From the NCBI GenBank assembly GCA_963794265.1, contig CAWCDJ010000004.1, positions 1,674,001-1,738,000 on the forward strand: a stretch of 64,000 bases of DNA, given 5' to 3'. This DNA comes from CAWCDJ01 sp963794265. Lineage in GTDB: Bacteria; Acidobacteriota; Terriglobia; Bryobacterales; Bryobacteraceae. The notes below the pieces were generated by a model. It was given only the letters and a program-made list of their open reading frames with translations. It searched no databases and was not told where the DNA came from. Shown piece by piece: positions 1 to 8,549 of this stretch (position 1 is the stretch's first letter; each line of letters starts with the position of its first letter). Both the position numbers and the translations under genes were made by a program.

Positions 1-1
1 C

Positions 2-160
2 AAAAAGCAGTTGCCTGAAGGCTACACCGACATTATCGTCATGGAGTTCGCGAATGAAGACGCGCTGAAGAAGTATGCCGGCAGCGCCGCGCAGAAGAAG
101 TGGTACGAAGTGTACATGCCGATTCGGGCGGAGAGCCGGACCAGCGACATCACGAACTAA
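2..160 (+). CDS. Dabb-like small protein, C-terminal part only
   Basis: The window opens inside a reading frame that encodes 52 residues and stops at TAA (158-160). The peptide has an alternating strand (DIIVMEF) followed by a helix (NEDALKKYAGSAAQKKW) and ends IRAESRTSDITN. This is the usual C-terminal half of the ferredoxin-like Dabb (stress-responsive alpha/beta barrel) family, about 100 residues in length, found as a dimer. The family has no single defined enzymatic role. The antibiotic biosynthesis monooxygenase (ABM) family has a similar fold and cannot be excluded. The N-terminal half lies outside the window. Family assignment is by pattern only. Confidence 0.55.
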   Translation, partial: KKQLPEGYTDIIVMEFANEDALKKYAGSAAQKKWYEVYMPIRAESRTSDITN

Positions 161-195
161 GGAGTCGGGAAGGAAGAACGGTTCCAACCGCCAGC

Positions 196-226
196 GCCCG
201 CTCCCTTACGGTCGCGGCTCTGTGTG
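196..226 (+). repeat. Short REP-like repeat, family 1, copy 1
   Basis: This copy contains CTCCCTTACGGTCGCGGCTC followed by TGTG. The same core is found at 2291, 14418, 14530 (truncated) and 35885. The copy lies 36 bases after the stop of the Dabb-like gene, in the 202-base spacer before the catalase-like gene. Apart from the repeat I see nothing else in the spacer except the ribosome binding site of that gene. Confidence 0.8.
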
Positions 227-362
227 AAAGCGACGGCGCCCGGGATCCGGGTATTCGGCCTTCCGGTGACTGTGGTCCGCGCGATTCCGTACAGACAGGG
301 TCGCGCGCTCCTCATGTACATTGGTGTGAGAGCAAAATCCACCAGGCGGGAGGGATCCATGT

Positions 363-1319
363 ATGCCCCTGACGACGGACGAAAGACTGTTGACTCTCAG
401 CCGCAACCTGCTCGACGGATTCGACCAGGTGAACGGCGGCATTCACCCGGGCTTCCGGCCGGCTCATGCGAAAGGGATTCTGCTGGCAGGCGCATTCACC
501 CCCTCGCCGGAAGCGGCTTCGCTCACGTCCGCGCCGCACCTAGGGCGGCCATCCACGCCGGTCACCGTGCGCTTCTCGGATTTCGCGGGAATCCCGACTG
601 TTCCCGATAACGATCCGCAGCATGCGAGCCCACGCGGGTGCGCGATCCGCTTCCATCTGGCAGAGCACGTTCATACCGACATCGTGGCTCATTCGGTCGA
701 CAGTTTTCCGGTGCGCACGGCGGAAGAGTTTCTCGACTTCCTCAACGCCTTACTTGCCACCGACCCGGCCGGGCCGCACCCGAATGCCCTCGAGCAGTTT
801 CTGGGTACACATCCCGCGGCGCTGAGCTTTGTGCAGATTCCCAAGCCGATTCCGACCAGCTTTGCCCGGGAGTCGTTCTTCGCGGTGTCCGCATTCAGGT
901 TCACCAACGCGCAGGGCGTGAGCCGCTACGGGCGCTATCAGGTACTGCCGGAAGCGGGCAATGAGTATTTGGACGAGGCGGGAGCGGCGGCACAGAAGCC
1001 GGATTTCCTCTTCGAGGAAATTGGAAAGCGGCTCGCGAAAGGCGCGGTCGAGTTTCGCGTCGTAGTGCAACTGGCCGAGGATGGCGACACGGTTGACGAC
1101 GCCACTGTGCAGTGGCCCGCGGGTCGTCCGCAGATCACGTTCGGCAAGATCAGCTTGACCGGGATTAAGCCGGACAACGCGCGGGAGCAAGAGCAAATCA
1201 TCTTCGATCCGATCCCGCGACTGGAGGGCATCGAGCGGTCGGCCGATCCGCTGTTCGAGCCTCGGGCAAATGTCTATCTCCTCTCCGGGAGACGGCGCAG
1301 ATCCGCCGGAAAGCAGTAG
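363..1319 (+). CDS. Catalase-related peroxidase (SrpA-like, heme)
   Basis: A 318-residue minimal heme catalase-fold protein, without the C-terminal extensions of true catalases (about 480 residues or more). The distal histidine is H35 in AHAKGILLAGAFTPS. The stretch VRFSDFAGIPTVPDNDPQ followed by SPRGCAIRFHL is typical of the SrpA/catalase-like peroxidase group. The probable proximal heme ligand is Y305 in RANVYLLSG. Proteins of this group usually act as peroxidases using organic donors, with weak catalase activity. A strong ribosome binding site GGGAGGG (348-354) lies 8 bases before the ATG at 363. No signal peptide is visible, so a cytoplasmic location is likely, although many relatives are exported. 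It stands alone; the following fpg-like gene starts 41 bases later. Confidence 0.85.
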   Translation: MPLTTDERLLTLSRNLLDGFDQVNGGIHPGFRPAHAKGILLAGAFTPSPEAASLTSAPHLGRPSTPVTVRFSDFAGIPTVPDNDPQHASPRGCAIRFHLAEHVHTDIVAHSVDSFPVRTAEEFLDFLNALLATDPAGPHPNALEQFLGTHPAALSFVQIPKPIPTSFARESFFAVSAFRFTNAQGVSRYGRYQVLPEAGNEYLDEAGAAAQKPDFLFEEIGKRLAKGAVEFRVVVQLAEDGDTVDDATVQWPAGRPQITFGKISLTGIKPDNAREQEQIIFDPIPRLEGIERSADPLFEPRANVYLLSGRRRRSAGKQ

Positions 1320-1360
1320 GGGCTTGCGAAAGCGGCCGGGGACGGGCAAGCTGGAGATTC

Positions 1361-2260
1361 ATGCCCGAGCTGCCGGACATCGCGGCTTATCTGGTTGCGC
1401 TCGAACCGCGGGTGATGGGGCAGCCGCTCGAACGCCTCCGCCTGGCCAGCCCGTTTCTTCTGCGCACCACGGCGCCGGCGGTCTCCGAAGCGGAGGGAAG
1501 AACGGTACGCGAGCTGCGGCGGGTGGGAAAGCGCATAGCCATCGGACTCGAAGGCGACCTGTGGCTGGTTCTCCACCTGATGATTGCCGGCCGCCTGCAC
1601 TGGAAGCCGGCCCATGCCGCACTCAAGGGGCGCCAGAATCTGGCGGCTTTCGATTTTCAGAAGGGCTCGCTCACCCTCACGGAGGCGGGCTCCAAACGGC
1701 GAGCCTCGCTCCACGTTGCGGCAGGCGAAACCGGCCTGCTCGCAATGGACCCGGGCGGCATCGACATTCTTCCGGCCGACCCTGAATGCTTTCGCGCCGC
1801 GCTGACCCGCGAAAACCGGACGCTGAAGCGGGCATTGACCGACCCCCGCGTCGTCAGCGGCGTGGGGAATGCGTACTCGGATGAAATTCTGCACGCCGCC
1901 GGCCTCTCGCCGCTGGCTTTGACCCGCAAGCTGGCATCGGACGAATGGGACCGTTTGTTCGCCGCGGCGCGCAGCACGCTCGAACTGTGGGTCGGGCGGC
2001 TGTGCGCCGAGGCGCGCGAGCGGTTCCCGGAGAAAGTCACCGCGTTTCGCGAAGGCATGGCCGTTCACGGGCGCTACGGCGAGCCGTGCCCGCGGTGCGG
2101 CGCGAAAATTCTCCGCATCCGTTACGCGGATAACGAAACGAACTACTGCGCGAATTGCCAGACCGGCGGACGGGTACTCGCCGACCGCGGGCTTTCCCGG
2201 CTTCTGGGCGCCGACTGGCCTCGCACGCTCGATGAACTGGAGGATTTGCGGCGCCATTGA
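1361..2260 (+). CDS. Fpg/Nei family DNA glycosylase
   Basis: Base-excision repair glycosylase/AP lyase of 299 residues. The N-terminus MPELPD supplies the catalytic P2 and E3, which fixes the ATG at 1361. The conserved lysine lies in RRVGKRIAIGL (about residue 57). The helix-two-turn-helix contains SGVGNAYSDEIL. The C-terminal zinc finger has CPRCG and CANCQ pairs (about residues 243-270), but the residues after it (TGGRVLADRGLSRLL) replace the usual short tail, as in a divergent actinobacterial/acidobacterial subgroup. Substrate (8-oxoG, formamidopyrimidine or oxidised pyrimidines) cannot be decided from sequence. It may be cotranscribed with the catalase-like gene 41 bases upstream, since both relate to oxidative damage; that link is inference. 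Confidence 0.88.
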   Translation: MPELPDIAAYLVALEPRVMGQPLERLRLASPFLLRTTAPAVSEAEGRTVRELRRVGKRIAIGLEGDLWLVLHLMIAGRLHWKPAHAALKGRQNLAAFDFQKGSLTLTEAGSKRRASLHVAAGETGLLAMDPGGIDILPADPECFRAALTRENRTLKRALTDPRVVSGVGNAYSDEILHAAGLSPLALTRKLASDEWDRLFAAARSTLELWVGRLCAEARERFPEKVTAFREGMAVHGRYGEPCPRCGAKILRIRYADNETNYCANCQTGGRVLADRGLSRLLGADWPRTLDELEDLRRH

Positions 2261-2290
2261 ACCACATGAAAGACCGCGGCCCGCAGGTTC

Positions 2291-2361
2291 GCCCGCTCCC
2301 TGACGGTCGCGTCTCTGTGAACACAATGCTGACCGATCCGTGACCGTCAGGGAGTGGGCCC
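2291..2361. repeat. Family 1 repeat pair forming a long inverted repeat
   Basis: The left arm (2291-2311, CCGCTCCCTGACGGTCGCG) is mirrored by a right arm (about 2340-2361) containing TGACCGTCAGGGAGTGGGC. The arms pair over about 20 bases around a loop of roughly 28 bases. This is the only copy in the window in which two family 1 units face each other. It begins 31 bases after the glycosylase stop and ends 69 bases before the next gene. It could form a stable RNA hairpin, but no T-run follows. Confidence 0.75.
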
Positions 2362-2430
2362 GTTTGCTCATTGCATGTCGTGCCCCCGGCGGGGCAGCGC
2401 GGAGTGGAAAAATGTGATCTGCTGTTGTTC

Positions 2431-3879
2431 ATGGTGCGACGAAAGAGTGGCCGGCCCGGACTGGCCCGGGCCCTGGTTCTGACTTCCGCTCTTGCGGCCG
2501 GATTATCCGCACAGAGCGCGATCGATACAAAGGGCTGGACGGCCGCAGAGGACCATCAGAATATGATGGATCAGCTACACATCAAGGCCCTGCGCCCAGG
2601 ACCAAGCGGCAACGAAAGCGCTCCGAATCACGCCAACTACGATGAGGCCGCGGCGAACCCGTACCCGAACCTTCCCGACGCGCTTACGTTGAAGAACGGC
2701 AGGAAAGTCAAGACGCCCGCCATGTGGTGGAACGAGCGCCGGCCGGAGATCGTGGAAGACTTTGAGCGGGAAGTGCTGGGCCGGATTCCGACGCACGTTC
2801 CGAAAGTAACCTGGGAAGTCACCCGGACGGCTGAAGCACGAGTGGGTTCGCACGCCGTCGTCGGCAGGCAACTCATCGGGCACGTGGATAACGCTGCCGA
2901 CCCCGGGATTCACGTCGATATCCAAATGACGCTGGTGGTTCCAGCGGACCGGAAGGCGCCCGTGCCGGTGATGATGATGTTCGGCGGACGCAGCATCCCC
3001 GAAATCTCGTTTCCCGCACCGGCATTTCCCGGCCGCGGACGAGCCGCAATCCCCGCGAATGCGGATCCGCCCGCCCTGGAACAACTGATTGCCGACGGCT
3101 GGGGAGTCGCCACCATCAATCCGGGCAGTATCCAGGCGGACAACGGCGCCGGCCTGACCAAAGGCATCATCGGGCTGGTGAACCGAGGTCAGCCCCGCAA
3201 GCCCGACGATTGGGGCGCCCTGCGCGCGTGGGGGTGGGGCGCCTCGCGCGGCCTCGACTATCTCGAAACCGACCAAGCCGTCAATGCCAGGGAGGTCGGG
3301 ATCGAAGGGGTCTCGCGCTACGGCAAAGCCGCGCTGGTCACCATGGCGTTCGATACGCGTTTCGCGGTCGTGCTGATCGGTTCGTCGGGTGAAGGCGGTG
3401 CCAAGCTCTACCGCCGCAATTGGGGCGAAGCGGTCGAGAACCTGACCGGGACCGGCGAATACCACTGGATGGCGGGTAACTTCCTGAAGTACGGCGCTTC
3501 CGAGGCGGCTTTCGGCAGCAGGAATGCCGGCGATCTGCCGGTGGATGCCCACGAACTGTTGGCGCTTTGCGCGCCCCGGCTCACGTTCGTGAGCTACGGC
3601 GTGCCGGAAAAAGGCGACGCAAAGTGGCTGGACCACCAGGGCAGTTTTATGGCGGCGGTGGCCGCGCAACCGGTTTTCCGCCTCCTGGGCGCGAAAGGTC
3701 TCGGCGTCCCGGCGGACTATGACAAGGCGAAAATGCCCGCGGTGAACGTGGGGCTGCTGGATGGACGGCTAGCCTGGCGGCAGCACGACGGCGGCCACAC
3801 CGACGGACCGAACTGGAAATATTTCATCCCCTGGGCGGACCGGTACCTGCATCACGAGCCCGGCGAGAGGCACCCATGA
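2431..3879 (+). CDS. CE15-like esterase (glucuronoyl esterase family), secreted
   Basis: A 482-residue alpha/beta hydrolase. The N-terminus MVRRKSGRPGLARALVLTSA, ending ALAAGLSAQS, is a typical Sec signal peptide, so I chose ATG 2431 over the TTG at 2371 that lies in front of it. The CE15 signature GVSRYGK holds the predicted nucleophile S295. The family's glutamate is E321 in SSGEGGAKLYRR, and H456 in HDGGHTDGPNW completes the triad. CE15 enzymes cleave glucuronoyl esters that link lignin to xylan; bacterial members are often broader in substrate. The gene ends in an ATGA overlap with an SGNH hydrolase, which suggests the two exported esterases act together. A second CE15 member is at 59054. 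Confidence 0.8.
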   Translation: MVRRKSGRPGLARALVLTSALAAGLSAQSAIDTKGWTAAEDHQNMMDQLHIKALRPGPSGNESAPNHANYDEAAANPYPNLPDALTLKNGRKVKTPAMWWNERRPEIVEDFEREVLGRIPTHVPKVTWEVTRTAEARVGSHAVVGRQLIGHVDNAADPGIHVDIQMTLVVPADRKAPVPVMMMFGGRSIPEISFPAPAFPGRGRAAIPANADPPALEQLIADGWGVATINPGSIQADNGAGLTKGIIGLVNRGQPRKPDDWGALRAWGWGASRGLDYLETDQAVNAREVGIEGVSRYGKAALVTMAFDTRFAVVLIGSSGEGGAKLYRRNWGEAVENLTGTGEYHWMAGNFLKYGASEAAFGSRNAGDLPVDAHELLALCAPRLTFVSYGVPEKGDAKWLDHQGSFMAAVAAQPVFRLLGAKGLGVPADYDKAKMPAVNVGLLDGRLAWRQHDGGHTDGPNWKYFIPWADRYLHHEPGERHP

Positions 3880-5504
3880 GAATGCTGCTGCTAACCGCCG
3901 CTGCGCTTCCGCTGCTGTGGGCGCAGGCGGACCGGCCGGCTCCCCGCTCCGACCGGAACTCGCAATTGGCGCATGAGCAGCTACTCGTCAAAGCCAAAGC
4001 GGGCCGGATCGATGTCTACTTCGAAGGCGACTCCATCACGCGGCGGTGGGGAGCGACCGACTATCCGCAGCTCCTCGAAAACTGGAAGACGAATTTCTTC
4101 GGCTGGAACGCGGCCGATTTTGGCTGGGGCGCGGACCGCGTCGAGAACATCCTCTGGCGCCTGGAGCATGGTGAGCTGGACGGCGTCCAGCCGAAAGTGA
4201 TCGTACTGCTGGCCGGCACCAACAACGTGGGCAACCGGGTGCCCGCGGGCGGAATCGCCGCGGCCGCCGACGATGTGAGCAGAGGGATGGGAGCGGTCGT
4301 CCGGGTCATGCAGTCGAAGGCCCCGAACGCGGTGATCGTGCTGATGGGAATCTTCCCGCGCAACGACAACCTGGAGGTGATGCCGGAAATCGAGCTCATC
4401 AACGCCAACCTGGCGAAGATGGCCGACGGCCGGAAGATCCGCTATCTGAACATCAACGGCAGACTCGCGGACAGCGGCGGGAAGCTGCGCGACGGCATGA
4501 TGAACGCCTCCGACAAACTCCATCCGACGATCATCGGATATCAGGTTTGGGCGGACGCGCTGAAGCCCATCCTGACAGAACTACTCGGACCGCCGGGGAA
4601 GGAAGACCACGCGCCGGCACCCACCGGCGATCCCTCCGCCGGCCGCCCCGCGCAAAACACTCCAGCCGCGGCGGGCCCGGTGCAGCCGCCGGCCCTAACC
4701 GCGCTCAACGACGCGTTCCGCGCGGCCTACGCCGATGCCAAGATCCGCGTCCTGAAGTCCGCCGGTCCGATTCTCATCGTCAACGGGGACAACTTCTCCC
4801 TGCTGCTCCATGGACGGCGCATCGAAGGCAACGCCGGGACCGCGATCTACGACCCCGTCAAGACCATCGCCCACATTCCGCTGGCGATTTATGTGACCCT
4901 GACACCGGGCGATGGAGCGGTGGATGACGATCGGCTCAGGACCCTCGCGCACCTGCGCGAACTCATCCCGCCCGCCGAAGCCAGCCTCGACACCCTGAAG
5001 CTCTCCGAAGCCACGCTCGCCCGGCAGAAGCGGATCGTGGCCGATTCCCTGGCTTTTCTCGACGACGTGGCCGGGCGGCGCAAGTTCGCGCGTTCCTCGC
5101 TGGTGGCGTTCACGCGCCGCATGGCTCCGCTCCTTATGGAGAATGTCGCCGAGGCCACCCGCGCGCAGTTGGATGCCACCCACGCCCTGGTCTCGGCCTG
5201 GCGGCGCGACTTGAGCGCCGAGGAGTGGAACCGGTTGCACGTCGTGATCATCGGCCCGCATATGCCGCGCGAGAACCTGGTGGTTACGCAGTACTTCCTT
5301 CGCCTGCTGCACGAGCCGAGAGAGGGCCGCCGCGTGGTGTACGCCGAATCCCTCTGGGAAGAACCGAAGGCTCTCGATCTGCTCGCCACCCACCTGCTCG
5401 ACGGCGGCGTCGGCGAGGCATTTTTTGGCGATTACCTGCGCATGCACCGCGACCTGCTGGGCGACGCCGCCAGCCAGTATCTCCCTCACCTGCTGCCGAA
5501 GTAA
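3876..5504 (+). CDS. SGNH/GDSL hydrolase with extra C-terminal domain
   Basis: A 542-residue exported protein (signal peptide MRMLLLTAAALPLLWAQA). Residues about 45-240 form an SGNH hydrolase: block I FEGDSITRRWG (nucleophile serine), block III GTNN, and block V DKLHPT with the catalytic Asp/His pair. The domain resembles the acetylhydrolase branch of lipases. A Pro/Ala-rich linker (about 245-272) is followed by about 270 residues that I do not recognise; they are mostly helical, contain no obvious catalytic motif, and end SQYLPHLLPK. The start codon overlaps the stop of the CE15 esterase (ATGA, 3876-3879), so translation is probably coupled. The first half suggests removal of acyl groups from polysaccharide. 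The role of the second half is unknown. Confidence 0.75.
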   Translation: MRMLLLTAAALPLLWAQADRPAPRSDRNSQLAHEQLLVKAKAGRIDVYFEGDSITRRWGATDYPQLLENWKTNFFGWNAADFGWGADRVENILWRLEHGELDGVQPKVIVLLAGTNNVGNRVPAGGIAAAADDVSRGMGAVVRVMQSKAPNAVIVLMGIFPRNDNLEVMPEIELINANLAKMADGRKIRYLNINGRLADSGGKLRDGMMNASDKLHPTIIGYQVWADALKPILTELLGPPGKEDHAPAPTGDPSAGRPAQNTPAAAGPVQPPALTALNDAFRAAYADAKIRVLKSAGPILIVNGDNFSLLLHGRRIEGNAGTAIYDPVKTIAHIPLAIYVTLTPGDGAVDDDRLRTLAHLRELIPPAEASLDTLKLSEATLARQKRIVADSLAFLDDVAGRRKFARSSLVAFTRRMAPLLMENVAEATRAQLDATHALVSAWRRDLSAEEWNRLHVVIIGPHMPRENLVVTQYFLRLLHEPREGRRVVYAESLWEEPKALDLLATHLLDGGVGEAFFGDYLRMHRDLLGDAASQYLPHLLPK

Positions 5505-5554
5505 GTGCGGGCGCGGCCCGACTCATACAGGAGCACTCGTTTCGGGACGGGCGG

Positions 5555-5995
5555 TTATGCGCCGAAGGGGTGCTCGCCCGGCCGCCACTCGCCGTCGGCG
5601 GATCCGTAGGGACTGGCCACGACCACCACATAGCCGTCCGGATCGCGCATCCAACACTCCCAGTGATTCGGGCCGCCGCTGCCGTCGGGAGGGTTTCGAT
5701 GCCGCGGTATGACTATCTCGACGCCCATTTCCGCGGAACGCTCGACGACCGCTTCAAAATCGTCGACTTCGAACCACAGCAACACACCGTTGCCATATGG
5801 CTTGTCGTCACGATTGCCAATCGCCCCGTGATGGTGTTCTACTTCGAAGCTGTGCAACTGAAGGATCAGTTGGCCGTTCGAAACCAACTGTTCATACGCG
5901 GAGCCCCCATGGTTGCTCCGGCAGCCCAGCAGGCGCTGATACCAGCGACTGCTGGCTTCCACATCGGTAACGGCGATAAGAGGCTGGGGACGCAC
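5555..5995 (-). CDS. VOC (glyoxalase/bleomycin resistance-like) protein
   Basis: A 146-residue protein with the paired beta-alpha-beta-beta-beta units of the vicinal oxygen chelate fold. It opens MRPQPLIAVTDVEASSRWYQ and has the matching second unit GNGVLLWFEVDDFEAVVERS. The helix SSRWYQRLLG and the C-terminal RDPDGYVVVVASP are typical of the family. Likely metal ligands include His in LQLHSFEVEHHH and Glu in HWECWMRDPDG. Functions range from methylglyoxal detoxification to antibiotic binding, and nothing here decides between them. It stands alone between the SGNH gene and the VWA operon. Confidence 0.8.
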   Translation of the reverse strand: MRPQPLIAVTDVEASSRWYQRLLGCRSNHGGSAYEQLVSNGQLILQLHSFEVEHHHGAIGNRDDKPYGNGVLLWFEVDDFEAVVERSAEMGVEIVIPRHRNPPDGSGGPNHWECWMRDPDGYVVVVASPYGSADGEWRPGEHPFGA

Positions 5996-6017
5996 CCGAT
6001 CAATATATCAAAGTCAG

Positions 6018-6047
6018 GCGGGCAGGCTCGGAGGCCTACCCTACTTC
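6018..6047 (+). repeat. Family 2 repeat, copy 1
   Basis: GGCAGGCTCGGAGGCCTACC followed by CTACTT. The same unit is at 52545 and, as an inverted pair, at 38503-38579. This copy contains the stop codon (TAG, 6036-6038 on the minus strand) of the VWA gene, so the last residues of that protein are encoded by the repeat. Confidence 0.7.
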
Positions 6048-8549
6048 CGGCTGCGGGCGGAGGCGCAGGGCGTCGAAAACACCTTTCCATTTGCGCAGAA
6101 TCAGCTCGATCAGGTTGAGCAGCACGGCCAGGGCGAGCAGGCCCGGCCACAGGTTCATGGTGGTGCGGATACTGCGGCCGGCGGGGTCGAACACGGCCTT
6201 CGGATCGGGATCGAAATGGCCGCCGGTGGACGCGGCGATCCGGCGCAGCAGCGGCTCGTTGTTGCCGTACTCGCGCATTTCGTCCTCCTGGCGGAAGAAC
6301 CCGACTTCGGGGAAAGCCTTGGAATCGGCCAGCGGGCGTACGCGGAAGAGGCCCTGGTTGGCCCCGATCGCGAGCCTGCCGCGGTAATGGCCGGCGGTCA
6401 CTTTGCTCACGTTGAGGGCCGCCTGGAAGCCGTCCGGTCCGAAGGCGTAGATGTCGGGAATGGCGGCGGGCTCCTCGACGCTGCGGGAGAGCCGGTAATC
6501 CACCACGAGCTCATTCGAGGCCGGATCGAAATCGGCGCTGGTTTCGCTCTGCGGCGCGTGCGGCAGAAGATCGCGGAAGACGTTGGCCCAGAAGCGGTCG
6601 AATCCGGTCCAGGTCACCCAGTTGATGGCCCAGCGGTTCTTGGCGTCGGAGGTGAAGACGGCGGCGCGGCCCAGGCCGTACTGCCAGCGCACGAAGAGCG
6701 GGTCGGTGCGGTCGACTTCGAGAATCGTGTCGGAGGTCGGACGCGCCTGAAACCGCACGTAGCCGCGCAGGGCGGGAGCGTTTTCCATATCCACGCCTTC
6801 GAGGATCTCGGCCTGCTTCGCGATTTTCGGCCGGAAGTTTCGCTCCACGGCGGTGTTGCCGGTATGCTCCTCGACGTCGCGCAGCAGCAATTGTTCAAGG
6901 CCCGAAGGGTCGTTGAGGAAATACGACTTGCCCTGCGCGGAGGCGGCCACCTTTTCGAGGAACGCGCGGTTGACATCCTGGCCGAGCCCCACGGTCGAGA
7001 TGGTCACGTGGTTGGCCAGGGCCTGGCGGGTGGTCGCCATGCTGTCGCCCTCTTCGGAAATGCCATCGGTGAGCAGCACGATGTGCTTGTAGACGGCCTG
7101 CACGGGAAGGATCCGCTGGAGGGCTTCGGCCAGCGCGGGGGAGATCTGGGTACCGCCGTCGGGAGTGATGCCGGAGATCATGCGCTCGATGGCCGCGCGG
7201 TTATCGGCCTTGCGGATGGGGACGGCCCAGGTGAAGGAGTTGTCGAAGATCAGCACGCCCACCGAATCGATGGGGCGGAGGTTCTCGACCACGCCCACCG
7301 CCGCCTCGCGGGCGAGTTCGATCTTGCGTCCCTCCATGGAAGACGACTTGTCGATGATCAGAACCACCGCGGTGCCTTCGGGCGAGCGGGGAGGGACGAG
7401 TTTGGCGGGCAGGGTGCGCTCGAGCGCGTCTTCCGGGCGGCCCTTCTTATCCACATAAACGTTGTGCTCGCCGGCGATCCAGACCAGTCCCCCGCCCTTC
7501 TTTACGTAGTCTTCGAGCGCCGCCTTGCGCGCGGGCGGAATGGTTTCCATGTCCCAGTTGTTGATGACGATCAACTGGAAGGGGTCGAGCTTGTCGGGCA
7601 GGCCACCGGAGGTGCGGTCCACGGTGAACTGGTTGGCCTGGAGAACGCGGGCGAGGTGCTCCTCGCTCTGGGCGGGGTCGCGCGACACCACCAGGACGCG
7701 TGGGCCGCGCAGGGTGACGGCGTCTTCGAAGCGGGCCTCCCCCAGTCCGGCGGCGGTGATGCGGCCCGCCAGCGCGATGGCTCCGACGGCGTTAATGTTG
7801 GCCTGGAGCCGCAGATGGTTCACGCCCGCCTGGAGATCGACGGCGTTAGAGCCGATGGGCTTGCCCTCGGCGGCCATCTGGACCTGGGCGTGAGCGGCAT
7901 GGGGAGCCTCAATGGTGACTTCGATGGGGAAGCGCTCGCCGCTGAAAACCTGTCCCGGGAACGCCACGGAATCGAGCAGCAGGCCGGGCTTGGGACGCCC
8001 GGCAAGGGGCACCGTGTCGATGGGGACGCCGAGTTGCTGCGCCTGCCAGATGGCGCGGGCGGCGCTGCCGAGGTTTTCCTGGCCGTCGGAGATCAGCAGG
8101 AGGCGAGGCACCATGCCGGCGGGGAGCCCGGCCGCGCCATCGCGAATGGCGGCTTCGAGATTGGTGCTATGGCCGGGGACGCCCGCGGTGTGGCGGAGCG
8201 CCCAGTGGTTCTTCACCTTCTCGTCTTTGGCGGCGGCGCGGGTGGAGCGGGCGAAGGGCGTGACGTGCGACCAGTTTCCGCCACGAAGGCGTTCGACGCG
8301 ATCGGCATAGGCAGATGCCGCCTCGAGGTCGGCACGCGAGATGCTGGCCGAAGTATCCACGAGAATTCCGACCGCGACCTTGCTTTCGAAAACCGTGACG
8401 CGGGGAACCGCGAGAGCCAGGGCAATCGCAACGAACGCGCCCGCCTTGAGGAGCAGCGGCAAACGGCGGCCCGAGCCGCGCCACTCCCAGGCCGCCCAGA
8501 GGATAGGGAGGAGCACCAGCACAAGCGCCCAGGGATGATCGAAGGTCAC
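6036..8549 (-). CDS. Membrane protein with two VWA domains and a GATase-like domain
   Basis: An 837-residue protein. I place the start at GTG 8549 because it overlaps the previous stop (GTGA) and is followed directly by two membrane helices (about residues 5-21 and 35-50). A first VWA domain has an intact MIDAS start DTSAS (D65). A central segment (RVLVVSRDPAQ ... GGGLVWIAGEHN) resembles a class I glutamine amidotransferase-like domain lacking a clear catalytic Cys. A second VWA domain has DKSSS, TPDGGTQ and LLTDG. A final helix (LWPGLLALAVLLNLIELIL) anchors the C-terminus. Such proteins sit downstream of MoxR-DUF58-BatA genes and are thought to work in envelope maintenance. The stop codon lies inside a family 2 repeat. 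Confidence 0.8.
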   Translation of the reverse strand: MTFDHPWALVLVLLPILWAAWEWRGSGRRLPLLLKAGAFVAIALALAVPRVTVFESKVAVGILVDTSASISRADLEAASAYADRVERLRGGNWSHVTPFARSTRAAAKDEKVKNHWALRHTAGVPGHSTNLEAAIRDGAAGLPAGMVPRLLLISDGQENLGSAARAIWQAQQLGVPIDTVPLAGRPKPGLLLDSVAFPGQVFSGERFPIEVTIEAPHAAHAQVQMAAEGKPIGSNAVDLQAGVNHLRLQANINAVGAIALAGRITAAGLGEARFEDAVTLRGPRVLVVSRDPAQSEEHLARVLQANQFTVDRTSGGLPDKLDPFQLIVINNWDMETIPPARKAALEDYVKKGGGLVWIAGEHNVYVDKKGRPEDALERTLPAKLVPPRSPEGTAVVLIIDKSSSMEGRKIELAREAAVGVVENLRPIDSVGVLIFDNSFTWAVPIRKADNRAAIERMISGITPDGGTQISPALAEALQRILPVQAVYKHIVLLTDGISEEGDSMATTRQALANHVTISTVGLGQDVNRAFLEKVAASAQGKSYFLNDPSGLEQLLLRDVEEHTGNTAVERNFRPKIAKQAEILEGVDMENAPALRGYVRFQARPTSDTILEVDRTDPLFVRWQYGLGRAAVFTSDAKNRWAINWVTWTGFDRFWANVFRDLLPHAPQSETSADFDPASNELVVDYRLSRSVEEPAAIPDIYAFGPDGFQAALNVSKVTAGHYRGRLAIGANQGLFRVRPLADSKAFPEVGFFRQEDEMREYGNNEPLLRRIAASTGGHFDPDPKAVFDPAGRSIRTTMNLWPGLLALAVLLNLIELILRKWKGVFDALRLRPQPEVG

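Noticed and set aside
2371..2430. Upstream TTG start for the CE15 esterase
   Set aside because: It would place extra residues in front of a clean signal peptide and overlaps the end of the inverted repeat; ATG 2431 fits better.
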